Of a stretch of DNA of 64,000 nucleotides, positions 25,044 through 33,456 are shown one piece after another. Source of the stretch: Azospirillum brasilense (lineage in GTDB: Bacteria; Pseudomonadota; Alphaproteobacteria; Azospirillales; Azospirillaceae); assembly GCF_003349955.1 (NCBI RefSeq), contig NZ_QLKQ01000001.1, forward strand, positions 62,001-126,000. The letters are read 5' to 3'. Below the pieces are notes generated by a model. That model was not told where the DNA came from. It saw only the letters and a list, made by a program, of their open reading frames with translations, and did not search any database. The translations under genes and the position numbers were made by a program. How positions within the stretch are numbered: the stretch's first letter is position 1; each line of letters begins with the position of its first letter.

Positions 25044-25304
25044 TCACCAGATCTTGCGGGCAAGATCCTCGCCGCGGGTGGCGAGTTCCTCGAAACGGCG
25101 GCGCGCCTCATCCTCGGCGCTCCAGCCGCCGGGGGCGATGACGGCTTCGGCGGCGTCCGGACGGTCGGGCACGCCGGGACGGTTGCCCGCCTCCCCGTGA
25201 AGACCGTAGACTTGGCCGTCGCGCGCTTCGATCACGGCATAGCGGCCGTCCCGCTCCACGAGCCGGAAACTGCCATGTTCCGATACGGTCCGGACCTTGG
25301 GCAT
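25044..25304 (-). CDS. Hypothetical protein, 86 residues
   Basis: After the ATG at 25304 the protein reads MPKVRTVSEHGSFRLVERDGRYAVIEARDGQVYGL and ends with an acidic/basic helix (WSAEDEARRRFEELATRGEDLARKIW). GGGAAG lies about 7 bases upstream. A longer start at 25370 would add an atypical leader. No known domain or catalytic residue is apparent. The N-terminal part looks like a short beta sheet of the SH3 or DUF type. Codon use is like the neighbours. Small and unrecognised, but the RBS and length suggest a real gene. Confidence 0.6.
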   Translation of the reverse strand: MPKVRTVSEHGSFRLVERDGRYAVIEARDGQVYGLHGEAGNRPGVPDRPDAAEAVIAPGGWSAEDEARRRFEELATRGEDLARKIW

Positions 25305-25394
25305 TGCAATCTTCCCTTGCGGTTCACATGTCACGCCCCGAACAACCGCCGCGATGCCCATTTGTCGCATGGCAGCAATATAGCACTTTATGGG

Positions 25395-25415
25395 TGCAAA
25401 TGAGAGTCGTTCGCA
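25395..25415. promoter_or_regulatory. Fur-like box upstream of exbB
   Basis: A 21-base dyad runs from 25395 to 25415. Its half-sites are TGCAAATGA and TCGTTCGCA, 7 of 9 positions symmetric, with a 3-base centre. This pattern fits alphaproteobacterial Fur-family (Fur or Mur) operators. It lies 44-64 bases before the exbB start, just where a repressor of the TonB system would act under iron sufficiency. Confidence 0.55.
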
Positions 25416-25458
25416 CTATACAGGAAGGAAGTCAGCCGCAAAGAAGTTTGAACCGCCA

Positions 25459-26400
25459 ATGTTCACAGCGCTTCACACCCGTTCCATCGCCGCGATGGCC
25501 GCCGCCGGCACCTTCCTGTCGAGCGGAGTTGGCTGGGCGCAGGGCACCCCCGCCACCAACGGCGCCGCGCCCGCGGCACCGGCCCCCATGGCGGCCCCCA
25601 TGGCGGCGCCCGCCGCCGACACGCTGACGGCTCCGCTGGCCGCCCCGGACGCCGCGGCTGGCGCGGCCGCCGGGCTGGACCACATGACCGCCGCGACGGC
25701 GATTCTTCCGCACGACCTGTCCCCCTGGGGGATGTTCATGGCGGCGAGCCCGGTGGTGCAGGCGGTGATGATCGGGCTGGCGCTGGCCTCGGTGGCGACC
25801 TGGACCATCTTCCTCGCCAAGTCGCTGGAGCTGTCGAAGGCCAAGCGGAAGGCGCGGGCCTCCCTGGCGGCGCTGGAGCAGGCGCGCTCGCTGACCCAGG
25901 CGGCGGAGAGCATCGGTTTCGAGAAGACTCCGGCCACCGCCTTCCTGCGCGCGGTGATCGCCGAGGCCCACCAGTCCGCCGACGCCCCCTCGCAGGACGG
26001 CCTGAAGGAGCGCGCTGCCTCCCGCCTGGAGCGGATCGAGGCGGCGGAGGGGCGGCGCATGATGCGCGGCACCGGCGTCCTGGCCAGCATCGGCTCCACC
26101 GCCCCCTTCGTCGGGCTGTTCGGCACGGTGTGGGGCATCATGGTCAGCTTCATCGGCATCGCCAAGTCGCAGACGACGAACCTCGCCGTGGTGGCGCCGG
26201 GCATCGCCGAAGCGCTGCTGGCGACGGCCATCGGCCTCGTGGCGGCCATCCCGGCGGTGGTCATCTACAACGGCTTCGCCCGCTCCATCGGCGGCTACCG
26301 CGCCCAGCTCGGCGACTCCTCGGCGGCGGTGCTGCGGCTGCTGAGCCGCGACATGGACCGCCGCGCCCTGCCGCGCGCCGTGTCCAAGGCGGCGGAGTAA
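25459..26400 (+). CDS. exbB: TonB-system proton channel protein ExbB
   Basis: The 313-residue protein has the MotA/TolQ/ExbB proton-channel domain with three membrane segments. The conserved block is [88 protein letters not shown]. An N-terminal signal-like segment and a long Ala/Pro-rich periplasmic stretch (about residues 30-85) are as in the long proteobacterial ExbB form. ATG at 25459 follows an AT-rich leader carrying a Fur-like box. exbD and tonB follow with 4-base gaps or overlaps. It builds the energising complex for TonB-dependent receptors in the inner membrane. Confidence 0.95.
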   Translation: MFTALHTRSIAAMAAAGTFLSSGVGWAQGTPATNGAAPAAPAPMAAPMAAPAADTLTAPLAAPDAAAGAAAGLDHMTAATAILPHDLSPWGMFMAASPVVQAVMIGLALASVATWTIFLAKSLELSKAKRKARASLAALEQARSLTQAAESIGFEKTPATAFLRAVIAEAHQSADAPSQDGLKERAASRLERIEAAEGRRMMRGTGVLASIGSTAPFVGLFGTVWGIMVSFIGIAKSQTTNLAVVAPGIAEALLATAIGLVAAIPAVVIYNGFARSIGGYRAQLGDSSAAVLRLLSRDMDRRALPRAVSKAAE

Positions 26401-26404
26401 GGCC

Positions 26405-26827
26405 ATGGCGGCGCGTCTCGACGACGGCGACGATCTCACCGAGTCGCACGATATCAACGTCACGCCCTTCATCGACGTGATGCTCGTGCTGCTCATCATC
26501 TTCATGGTGGCGGCCCCGCTGGCGACGGTGGACGTGCCGGTGGACCTGCCGGCCTCGACCGCCCAGCCGCAGCCGCGGCCCGACAAGCCGCTGTTCCTGA
26601 CCATCCAGGCCGACAAAAGCCTGTCGGTGGGCGACACCCCGGTGGCGCGGGAGTCCCTGGCGGCGGCGCTGGACGGGGTGACGAACGGCGACAAGGGCGC
26701 CCGCGTCTTCCTGCGCGCCGACCGCAGCGTGGATTACGGAGCGCTGACCGAGGTGATGAACGCGCTGCGCGCCGCCGGCTATCTGAAGATCGCCCTGGTC
26801 GGGCTGGAAGGCGCGGCCGCGAAATGA
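26405..26827 (+). CDS. exbD: TonB-system protein ExbD
   Basis: The 140-residue protein has one membrane segment (about residues 22-41, DVMLVLLIIFMVAAP), with the conserved Asp just inside it (INVTPFIDVMLVLLIIF) for proton use. The periplasmic domain follows. It starts 4 bases after exbB and overlaps tonB by 4 bases (ATGA), so all three are translated together. Length is normal for ExbD. Confidence 0.95.
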   Translation: MAARLDDGDDLTESHDINVTPFIDVMLVLLIIFMVAAPLATVDVPVDLPASTAQPQPRPDKPLFLTIQADKSLSVGDTPVARESLAAALDGVTNGDKGARVFLRADRSVDYGALTEVMNALRAAGYLKIALVGLEGAAAK

Positions 26828-27666
26828 GCGTGGCGACCTTCGATCCAAACGACCTTCCGGACGGCGAGGAGCGCACGGCGCCCGCCCTGGCGCGCTGGGG
26901 CGGCAGCCTGGCGGTCGTGCTGGGCGCCCATGCCCTCATCGCGCTCGCCGCGCTGTCCTGGCACGTCGCGATGGAAGAGGCGCCGGCCATGGCGCCCGCG
27001 GTGATGCTCGATCTGCCGCCGATGCCGGAAGCGCCGGCCGCGGAGCCGCCGCCGACGCTGGAATCGATGCTCCCCGAACCGGAGCTGCCGCCCGAGCCGG
27101 TGATCGAGCCCGAACCGGAACCCGAGCCCATCCCCGAGATCGCCCCGGAGCCGCCCCCGCCCGTGCCGGCGGAGGTCGCCCTGCCGGAACCGCCGCCCAA
27201 GCCGAAGCCCAAGCCCAAGGAAGAGCCCAAGCCGAAGCCCAAGGCCGAACCGCCGAAGCCGCGCCCGCAGCCGCAGGCACAGCCCAAGCCGGTGACCGAA
27301 GCCCCGGCCAACCCCGCTCCCGCCGCACCGCCCGCGGGCGCGCCGGCCCAGGCGGCGCCGGTGCCGCGCAACAGCAACGCGCTGCCCACATGGCACGGCG
27401 CCGTGCTCGGCCATCTGGAGCGTTACAAGCGCTACCCCCGCATCGCCCAGATGCGGCGCCAGCAGGGCGTCCCGCAGGTGGCGATCACCATCGACCGGCA
27501 GGGCCGGGTGGTGTCGGTGCGGCTGCACAAGGGCTCCGGTTTCGAAGCGCTGGACGAGGAGACGATCGCCCTGGTCGAACGCGCCTCCCCGCTCCCGGCC
27601 CCACCGCCGGACGTGGCGCAGGACCGCATGGAGCTGGTGGTGCCGGTGCAGTATTTCCTGCGCTGA
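26824..27666 (+). CDS. tonB: TonB energy-transducing protein
   Basis: The 280-residue protein has an N-terminal membrane anchor (about residues 22-46), a long Pro/Lys/Glu-rich periplasmic spacer (about 60-180, with EPEPEPEP and KPKPKPKEEPKPKPK runs), and a C-terminal TonB domain (YKRYPRIAQMRRQQGVPQVAITIDRQGRVVSVRLHKGSGFEALDEETIALVERASPLP). The Pro-rich spacer spans the periplasm. No receptor gene is adjacent, so it probably serves receptors elsewhere. It is the last gene of the exbBD-tonB operon. Confidence 0.94.
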   Translation: MSVATFDPNDLPDGEERTAPALARWGGSLAVVLGAHALIALAALSWHVAMEEAPAMAPAVMLDLPPMPEAPAAEPPPTLESMLPEPELPPEPVIEPEPEPEPIPEIAPEPPPPVPAEVALPEPPPKPKPKPKEEPKPKPKAEPPKPRPQPQAQPKPVTEAPANPAPAAPPAGAPAQAAPVPRNSNALPTWHGAVLGHLERYKRYPRIAQMRRQQGVPQVAITIDRQGRVVSVRLHKGSGFEALDEETIALVERASPLPAPPPDVAQDRMELVVPVQYFLR

Positions 27667-27708
27667 GCCGCCGTTCGACCACTCAAGCGTCGGAGAGAGG
27701 GATGCGCA

Positions 27709-28335
27709 TCACGGTGTGTGCATCCACAGGCGCATGAGTTCCGGAACCGTCCGGATGTCGAGCTTGCTGAGAATGTTCGCCCGGTGGGTCTCCACCGTGC
27801 GGACGCCGATCCCAAGGCGGATCGCGATGGCCTTGTTGGCGCAGCCCTCCACCATCAGCGCCGCCACATCCCGTTCACGGGGGCTGAGAAGGGCCAGCTT
27901 CGCCAGGGCGGATTCCGCGGCGGAGCGGTCCCGGCGCTGGTGGGCGTCGCGTTGCAGGGCCTCGTGGATGCGGCGCAGGAAGACGCCGTCGTCGAACGGC
28001 TTTTCCAGGAAATCGACCGCCCCGGACCGGAAGGCCGTCACGGCCGAACTCACCTCGCCATGGGCGGTGATGATGATGACCGGCAGCCCGCAGCCGCGCC
28101 GGGACAGCTCCTCCTGAAGCTCCAGCCCGTCCATGAAGGGCATGCGGAGGTCGGCCACCACGCAACCCGGCTGCTCGGGGCTGTAGCGGTGCAGGAACTC
28201 CAACGCGTTGACGAAGGTGCGCACGGACAGGCCGGCCACCTCGACCAGAACGGAGAGCGCGTCGCGGACCGCCTCGTCGTCGTCGATGATGAAGACGGTC
28301 GGTTCGCCGGTGAAGGAATTGTTTGTCTGGGTCAT
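27709..28335 (-). CDS. FixJ-family response regulator
   Basis: The 208-residue protein has a receiver (VFIIDDDEAVRDALSVLVEVAGL; Asp62 in CVVADLRMPFMDG; VIIITAHGEVSSAVTAFRSGAVDFLEKPF) and a C-terminal LuxR helix-turn-helix (LSPRERDVAALMVEGCANKAIAIRLGIGVRTVETHRANILSKL). This is the FixJ/TtrR-type layout. Start is the ATG at 28335, which overlaps the kinase stop as ATGA; the in-frame extension to 28416 is spurious. It forms a cognate pair with the upstream MASE1 kinase and is convergent with tonB. Its targets may include the nearby gdh (inference). Confidence 0.9.
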   Translation of the reverse strand: MTQTNNSFTGEPTVFIIDDDEAVRDALSVLVEVAGLSVRTFVNALEFLHRYSPEQPGCVVADLRMPFMDGLELQEELSRRGCGLPVIIITAHGEVSSAVTAFRSGAVDFLEKPFDDGVFLRRIHEALQRDAHQRRDRSAAESALAKLALLSPRERDVAALMVEGCANKAIAIRLGIGVRTVETHRANILSKLDIRTVPELMRLWMHTP

Positions 28336-29978
28336 GGCACGGCCGGGTGTCGGGACGGGGCTGCGGGCAGAAAGACCTGGAAAACGGCACCGGTCGCGCC
28401 GGTGCGGCCGAGCCACAGCCTGCCGCCGTGGCTTTCGACGATCGAGCGGCAGATCGGCAAGCCGAGCCCCATGCCCGCCGGCTTCGTGGTGGCGAATGGC
28501 GAGTACAGGTGGTCGACCATGCCCGCCGACACGCCGGGACCGCTGTCCTCGACCTCGAAGGTCAGGCCGTTCGGCGGCGTGGCCCGGACCCGCAGGACGA
28601 CCTCGCGCACCGGGCTGTCGGCCGCGGCGATGGCCTCGATGCTGTTGTGCACGAGGTTGAGGAGGACCTGCTCGATCTGGATGCGGTCACACAGCACGAG
28701 GGGAAGCGGCTCCGTCATGTCCACCCGGAGCTGGACCCGGTTGTAGGCCGCGTCCCCCCGCACCAGCGTCAGCGTCTCGCGCAGGATCTCGCTGGCCGGT
28801 TCCGGCGCCAGTTGGAGCGACCCTTTGCTCAGGAAGGTGCGCAGCCCGCGGATGACCTCGCCCGCGCGCTCCGCCTGGATCACCGCCTTGTCGATGAGTT
28901 CGTGGGCGCGCGGCGGCGTGTCGTCGCCTTCCAGGAGACGCTGGGCGGCGCGCGCGTAGCTGATGGCGGCCAGCAGCGGCTGATTCAGCTCGTGGGCCAG
29001 GGCGGACGCCATCTCTCCGGTCACCGTGAGGCGGGAGAGATGGGCCAGCTCGGTCTGGTGTTCGCGCAGCCGGGCCTCGACCTCGCGCCGCTCGCTGACC
29101 AGGGCGCCGAGGAACAGGGCCGTGATGGCCAGGGCCAGCATCAGCGTCTGGTGGTAGACGACCGCCCCCAGGGGAAGGCCGATCGCCTGAAGCCCGGCGA
29201 TCAGGCCGCTCTGGATGGCCAGCGCCGCCAGCACCGCCCCCGGCAGGCCGTGCGACACGGCCACCCAGACGAGGGGCAGGAACAGGAGGTAGAACAGGTT
29301 GAACTGACCGTCGCCGATGGGCAGGAAGACCAGCAGGAGCGCAGCGGCGATGGCCGCCGTCTGGGCGGCGGTGGGTGTCTTCGGCACGCTCCAGGCGGGC
29401 GTCTTGTCCGGCCGGTGCAGCAGGAGGACGAAGGGCGTGACCACGGCGATGCCGATGGCGTCGCCCAGCCAGTATTGGAACGCCAGCGTCGGCAGGTCGG
29501 CGGCTGGCAAGGCCCCGTCCTGGACGAACACGCCGACGAAGACGGGGGCCACGACGGCGGCGCTGAGAAAGGTGACGCCGACCAGCCAGCCGACATCGCG
29601 CACCCGGTTCAACGCCAGACCGATCCCCACCCGGTGGCGCAACACATGGGCTGCGGCCCCGTAGCCGGCGACGATGGCGAGATTCGAGAGCAGCAGCGAG
29701 GCGATCGAGGCGGGATGCCCCCGAACCACCAGATCGGCGAGGATCAGCGTGGCGTAGACCATCGGCAGGCCGCGCGCGCCGGTCCACAGCAGAAGCGCCA
29801 TGTAGAGCCCGGCCGGCGGGTTCCACGGCGTGATGTTGAGGCTCGGGCGCGGGTGGATGAAGGTCAGCCAGTCGATGGGCAGATAGGCCGCCAGGAAGGC
29901 AAGGGACAGCAGGACCATGTCCCGGCCGGTCAGGATGGCCGGCGCTCCCGATGCACGGCTGGCGGATGGAAAAGGCAT
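28332..29978 (-). CDS. MASE1-type membrane sensor histidine kinase
   Basis: After the ATG at 29978 the protein has 548 residues. The N-terminal MASE1 domain (about residues 15-300) has eight membrane segments and contains WNPPAGLYMALLLW and FQYWLGDAIGIAVVTPFVLLL. A short coiled coil precedes HisKA with His329 in ASALAHELNQPLLA. HATPase follows (NLVHNSIEAI N box, DSGPGVS G1 box, GMGLGLPICRSIVESHGG G2 box). MASE1 binds unknown small ligands. It overlaps the FixJ-type regulator by 4 bases, so the pair is one system. It is 150 bases downstream of gdh on the same strand. Confidence 0.88.
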   Translation of the reverse strand: MPFPSASRASGAPAILTGRDMVLLSLAFLAAYLPIDWLTFIHPRPSLNITPWNPPAGLYMALLLWTGARGLPMVYATLILADLVVRGHPASIASLLLSNLAIVAGYGAAAHVLRHRVGIGLALNRVRDVGWLVGVTFLSAAVVAPVFVGVFVQDGALPAADLPTLAFQYWLGDAIGIAVVTPFVLLLHRPDKTPAWSVPKTPTAAQTAAIAAALLLVFLPIGDGQFNLFYLLFLPLVWVAVSHGLPGAVLAALAIQSGLIAGLQAIGLPLGAVVYHQTLMLALAITALFLGALVSERREVEARLREHQTELAHLSRLTVTGEMASALAHELNQPLLAAISYARAAQRLLEGDDTPPRAHELIDKAVIQAERAGEVIRGLRTFLSKGSLQLAPEPASEILRETLTLVRGDAAYNRVQLRVDMTEPLPLVLCDRIQIEQVLLNLVHNSIEAIAAADSPVREVVLRVRATPPNGLTFEVEDSGPGVSAGMVDHLYSPFATTKPAGMGLGLPICRSIVESHGGRLWLGRTGATGAVFQVFLPAAPSRHPAVP

Positions 29979-30128
29979 CTCAAAACAGTCTTTCGGGCTG
30001 CAAGGGCGGAACGGCGCGGGTGGACGAGGCACGGACTATACACGTCCCCCCGGCCCGTTCGCCCATCGCATGAGCGCCCATGCGGTGGACGGGGAGCCCG
30101 GCGGGTCCCCGTCCCCGCGACGCACGGA

Positions 30129-31388
30129 TCAGCCGACGAAGAACGGCTGCGTTCCGTGCGCGGCGATGGCGTTCGACAGCCGCTCCAGCGCGTGGGCGTA
30201 GGCCGCCGTGCGCATCGGGATGCGTCTGGCCGTGCCCATGTCCCAGACCCGGCGGCCCTCGGTCTCCATGATCACGCGAAGGCGCTCGTGAATCTCGTCG
30301 AGGCCCCAATAGTAGCCCTGGCGGTTCTGCACCCACTCGAAATAGGACACCGTGACGCCGCCGGCGTTCGCCAGGATGTCGGGCAGGACGATGACGCCGG
30401 CCTCGTTCAGGATGCGGTCGGCGTCCGGCGTGATCGGGCCGTTGGCGAGTTCCAGGACGACGCGGGCCTTGATGAGCCCGGCGTTGCCCTTGTGGATCTG
30501 ATCCTCCAGGGCCGCGGGGACCAGGATCTCGCAATCGGTGCCCAGCAGCTCGTCGCCGGTCACCGCGCGGGCGCCGTTCCCGGTATAGGCGGTCACCGAG
30601 CCGCCGCGCTCCTTGGCCTCCTGCACGGCCCGCGGGTCCAGCCCGTCCTCGCAGACGATGGCGCCGCGGGAATCGGACAGGCCGACGATGCGGTAGCCGT
30701 CCGCGTGCAGCAGGCGGGCGATGTGGAAGCCGGCGTTGCCGTAGCCCTGGATCACCACCCGGCGGGCCGATCCGGACAGGCGCAGATCCTCCTCCAGATG
30801 CTTGATCAGGTAGTAGCCGCCGCGCGCCGTCGCGTCGTCGCGCCCGAGCGAGCCGCCGAGCGGCAGCGGCTTGCCGGTGATGACCGCCGGGCTCGGCTGG
30901 CGGACGATGGAGCTGTACTCGTCGGCCATCCACCCCATGATCATGGAGTTGGTGTAGACGTCCGGCGCCGGGATGTCGCGGTCGGGTCCGATCATGCCGG
31001 CGAAGGCCTGCACATAGGCCCGCGACAGACGCTCCAGCTCCGACTTGGACAGGCTGTGCGGATCGACCTTCACCGCGCCCTTGCCCCCGCCGTAGGGCAG
31101 GTTCATCACCGCGCACTTGAAGGTCATCCAGAAGGCCAGCGTGGTCACCTCCTCCACGTTGGAACTCGGGTGGAAGCGGATGCCGCCCTTGGTCGGGCCG
31201 CGCGTGTCGTCGTAGCGGCACCGCCACGCCGGGAAGGAGCGCCGCGATCCATCGTCCATGCGCACGGACAGGCGGACGCTCAAGGTTTCCTTGGCGTATT
31301 TCAGTTTTTCGAGAACCTCGGAATCCACCTCGACGTGCTTGGCGGCTTCATCCAGGCGGCTCAACGCCCCCGAAAGCAGATCGTCCAT
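30129..31388 (-). CDS. gdhA: Glutamate dehydrogenase (Glu/Leu/Phe/Val dehydrogenase family)
   Basis: The 419-residue protein has the dehydrogenase core (GPTKGGIRFHPSSNVEEVTTLAFWMTFKCAVMNLPYGGGKGAVKVDP). The catalytic Lys is in the FKCAV/GGGKG region, and the Asp follows in DIPAPDVYTNSMIMGWM. A Rossmann fold (VVIQGYGNAGFHIARLL) makes it NAD(P)-dependent. It interconverts glutamate and 2-oxoglutarate plus ammonium; 419 residues fits the small hexameric type. The start is the ATG at 31388, with GGAAAAGGA just upstream. Two identical dyads lie in the upstream intergenic region. A MASE1 kinase and FixJ-type regulator follow downstream on the same strand. Confidence 0.9.
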   Translation of the reverse strand: MDDLLSGALSRLDEAAKHVEVDSEVLEKLKYAKETLSVRLSVRMDDGSRRSFPAWRCRYDDTRGPTKGGIRFHPSSNVEEVTTLAFWMTFKCAVMNLPYGGGKGAVKVDPHSLSKSELERLSRAYVQAFAGMIGPDRDIPAPDVYTNSMIMGWMADEYSSIVRQPSPAVITGKPLPLGGSLGRDDATARGGYYLIKHLEEDLRLSGSARRVVIQGYGNAGFHIARLLHADGYRIVGLSDSRGAIVCEDGLDPRAVQEAKERGGSVTAYTGNGARAVTGDELLGTDCEILVPAALEDQIHKGNAGLIKARVVLELANGPITPDADRILNEAGVIVLPDILANAGGVTVSYFEWVQNRQGYYWGLDEIHERLRVIMETEGRRVWDMGTARRIPMRTAAYAHALERLSNAIAAHGTQPFFVG

Positions 31389-31514
31389 TCCTTTTCCCCA
31401 TGGTTTCGGTCAGGCGCACCGAAGGTTGGCCGCATCTCCTTCCTGGAAGGTTCTGCTCACTTCCCCTAAGGCATAGGACGGCTTTTCTACTGGGGAATAA
31501 CCCGGATCAAAATA

Positions 31515-31530
31515 TCCGTATTACTACGGA
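31515..31530. promoter_or_regulatory. Dyad TCCGTA-N4-TACGGA (first copy)
   Basis: A perfect 6-base inverted repeat with a 4-base centre (TTAC) lies 127 bases before the gdh start, on the gdh side of the divergent gap. An imperfect CGGAT/ATCCG repeat at 31503-31518 overlaps it. It has the form of a binding site for a dimeric regulator. Confidence 0.55.
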
Positions 31531-31591
31531 AACCTAGTAACACATTGAAAAACAGTGATAAATTTTTTACAGGTCGGCCTGCGTCCTGTGC

Positions 31592-31607
31592 TCCGTAATC
31601 ATACGGA
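31592..31607. promoter_or_regulatory. Dyad TCCGTA-N4-TACGGA (second copy)
   Basis: The same 6-base arms recur with a different centre (ATCA), 77 bases centre to centre from the first copy and 77 bases before the Rnk-like ATG. The repetition of arms with a variable spacer is strong evidence of a real recognition site rather than chance. Confidence 0.55.
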
Positions 31608-31683
31608 TGGTCGCGGACAATGACCCTGGGCGAGAGTTCATCCGGGCTTGAATCACCGCCGCCACGCAGTCAAGGACGCATCG

Positions 31684-32076
31684 ATGACCGAGGAAACCGA
31701 TCGGCCGCTGATCTGGATCGGACGCATGGATTACGGTCGCCTGCTGCGGGCGATGGACCGGCTGGCCGTGCAGGCCCCGGAGGTCTCGGTGTTCCTGTCG
31801 CGGGAGTTGGAGCGGGCGATCGTCCGCCCGGAAGGCGACCTCCCCCGGACGATCGTGCGCATGGGCAGCCGGGTGCTGTTTCGTCGCGACGACGGCATGC
31901 CGCCCGAATGGGGGGAACTGGTCTACCCGGATCAGTCGCCCAAGGACGACCAGATCACCGTCGCCTCACCACTCGGGGTGGCCCTGCTCGGTCTCCGAGA
32001 GGGGGCCCACATGCCGTACAGCGACACGGACGGCATCACACGCCGGCTGATGATCGAGCGCATTCTCCCGGCCTGA
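31684..32076 (+). CDS. rnk: Rnk-like nucleoside diphosphate kinase regulator / GreA-GreB C-terminal protein
   Basis: The 130-residue protein has a short N-terminal coiled-coil-like helix (DYGRLLRAMDRLAVQAPEVSVFLSRELERA), then the GreA/GreB C-terminal fold (IVRMGSRVLFRRDDG ... ELVYPDQSPKDDQITVASPLGVALLGLREGAHMPYSDTDGITRRLMIERIL). This is the Rnk layout. The protein can bind RNA polymerase but does not reach the active site like GreA. The start at 31684 lies after the TCCGTA dyads and is divergent from gdh. An alternative ATG at 31648 adds 12 atypical residues. Confidence 0.85.
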   Translation: MTEETDRPLIWIGRMDYGRLLRAMDRLAVQAPEVSVFLSRELERAIVRPEGDLPRTIVRMGSRVLFRRDDGMPPEWGELVYPDQSPKDDQITVASPLGVALLGLREGAHMPYSDTDGITRRLMIERILPA

Positions 32077-32119
32077 GCCGCCTCCCCCGGAAGCGGACCC
32101 GCGTCGCTCTTCATTTGCA

Positions 32120-32138
32120 AATGCGAATGAATCGCATT
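32120..32138. promoter_or_regulatory. Fur-like dyad upstream of the DUF2325 gene
   Basis: AATGCGA (32120-32126) and TCGCATT (32132-32138) are a perfect 7-base inverted repeat about a 5-base centre (ATGAA), 90 bases before the DUF2325 ATG. An overlapping TGCAAATGCGAATGA at 32116-32130 has the repeated NAT-type hexamers of Fur sites. It resembles the box before exbB. Confidence 0.5.
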
Positions 32139-32227
32139 ATTAGTGGAGCATGTTCCGCTCCACGGCCCCGCTTGGCTCCGGACGGAACCGGAAACCCAAC
32201 AGCCGAAGCCGATCGGGGGCGGAGACG

Positions 32228-33403
32228 ATGTGTGAGCGTTGTCGGAAGACCGTGCCATCCTGTGCACTGGGACAGGCCAAGCGCCGGAAGCTGTGGACGA
32301 TTCCCACGGAGTATCATTGCTCGATCGTGGGCACCTGCCTGTCGTCGGAGGATGTGGCGTGGCTGTGCCGGCGGCTGAAGCTGGTTCCCACGGCGGACGC
32401 CCGCCCCTACGACATCCACCGCTATTTCGTGGAGAAGGCCGCGGAGGACGGGCCGGAAGCCCGGCTGATGCACAAGCGGCTGGACGAGACCTTCGCCATC
32501 GCGGTGAAGCGCTTCGCGCGCGAGACGACCGAAGAGGGGTGGATGGCGCTGTGGACCGCCGCGGTGGCCTCGGGCGACGTCGCCGCCGCCTACTGGGGCG
32601 TGCTGAGCCACGGCGCCATGCCCGACGCGGTGCGGGTGCGCGCCTTCGCCGACGTGCACATGCTCTCCCACATCATGGGGGGCGAGAACCGCCGCCAACT
32701 GCGCGAGAACCGCGATCTGGCGCGGCGCTGCGAGGAGCTGACCGCCCGGCTGGCGAAGCAGGAGCGCGCCGCCGCCGAACGCGTCGCCGAGAAGGACGCC
32801 CGCATCCGGGAGCTGGAAGCACAGCTCGCCGCCCAGCGGGCCGCACCCGCGGTTCCGGAAACGCCCAACGTTCCGAAAACCCCGTCGGTCCGGGCGCCGG
32901 GCCAGGCGCGTCTGCTGCGCACCATGGACGCCCTGCACCGCCGCGTCGCCAGCGAGCGCATGCGCGCCCGCCACGCCGAGGCCGAGGTCGAGCGGCTGCG
33001 CCGCCTGCTCGACCCGCCGGCCGCGCAGCTCCGCCGCACCGCCGCCGCCGGGACGAACGCCCCGACCGATCTCGGCGGGCGGGCCATCCTCTATGTGGGC
33101 GGACGGACCAAGAGCCTGCCCCACCTGCGGGCGGCGGTGGAGACCCGCAACGGCTGCCTGCTTCACCATGACGGCGGGTTCGAACAGACGACCCGCTGCC
33201 TGGAAGGGCTGGTCGAGCGCGCCGACGTGGTGGTCTGTCCGGTCGACTGCGTCAGCCACGACGCCTGCCTGCGGGTCAAGGGGCTGTGCCGCCGCATGGG
33301 CAAGCCCTTCGTTCCCATGCGCAGCGCCGGCGCCACCAGCTTCGCCCGCATCCTGCACAGCTTCGGCCAGGACGGCGCCGGGGAGGAGTCCGCTCCCCAC
33401 TGA
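32228..33403 (+). CDS. DUF2325 domain-containing protein
   Basis: After the ATG at 32228 the protein has 391 residues. It begins with a CERCRK Cys pair and an SSEDVAWLCRRLKL helix, continues with a long charged coiled coil (about residues 155-300: RQLRENRDLARRCEELTARLAKQERAAAERV), and ends with the DUF2325 domain (about 305-390; GGRAILYVGGRTKSLPHLRAAVETRNGCLLHHDGGFEQTTRCLEGLVERADVVVCPVDCVSHDACLRVKGLCRRMGKPFVPM). The function is unknown; the multiple Cys and His residues could bind metal. The coiled coil suggests a dimer or scaffold. The Fur-like dyad upstream suggests iron control. Confidence 0.8.
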   Translation: MCERCRKTVPSCALGQAKRRKLWTIPTEYHCSIVGTCLSSEDVAWLCRRLKLVPTADARPYDIHRYFVEKAAEDGPEARLMHKRLDETFAIAVKRFARETTEEGWMALWTAAVASGDVAAAYWGVLSHGAMPDAVRVRAFADVHMLSHIMGGENRRQLRENRDLARRCEELTARLAKQERAAAERVAEKDARIRELEAQLAAQRAAPAVPETPNVPKTPSVRAPGQARLLRTMDALHRRVASERMRARHAEAEVERLRRLLDPPAAQLRRTAAAGTNAPTDLGGRAILYVGGRTKSLPHLRAAVETRNGCLLHHDGGFEQTTRCLEGLVERADVVVCPVDCVSHDACLRVKGLCRRMGKPFVPMRSAGATSFARILHSFGQDGAGEESAPH

Positions 33404-33456
33404 GCACCGCCCGAGCGCTTGGTCCCGAGCGCCTGGTAAGGTCGCACCCGTTGCGG

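Noticed and set aside
27060..27330. Low-complexity CCGAAGCCCAAG-type repeats
   Set aside because: They encode the Pro/Lys-rich spacer of TonB.
28323..31469. A 1048-residue open frame on the plus strand opposite the MASE1 kinase and gdh
   Set aside because: It crosses two real genes and a gap on the other strand and has a shadow-type composition (Arg, Gln, His, Gly).
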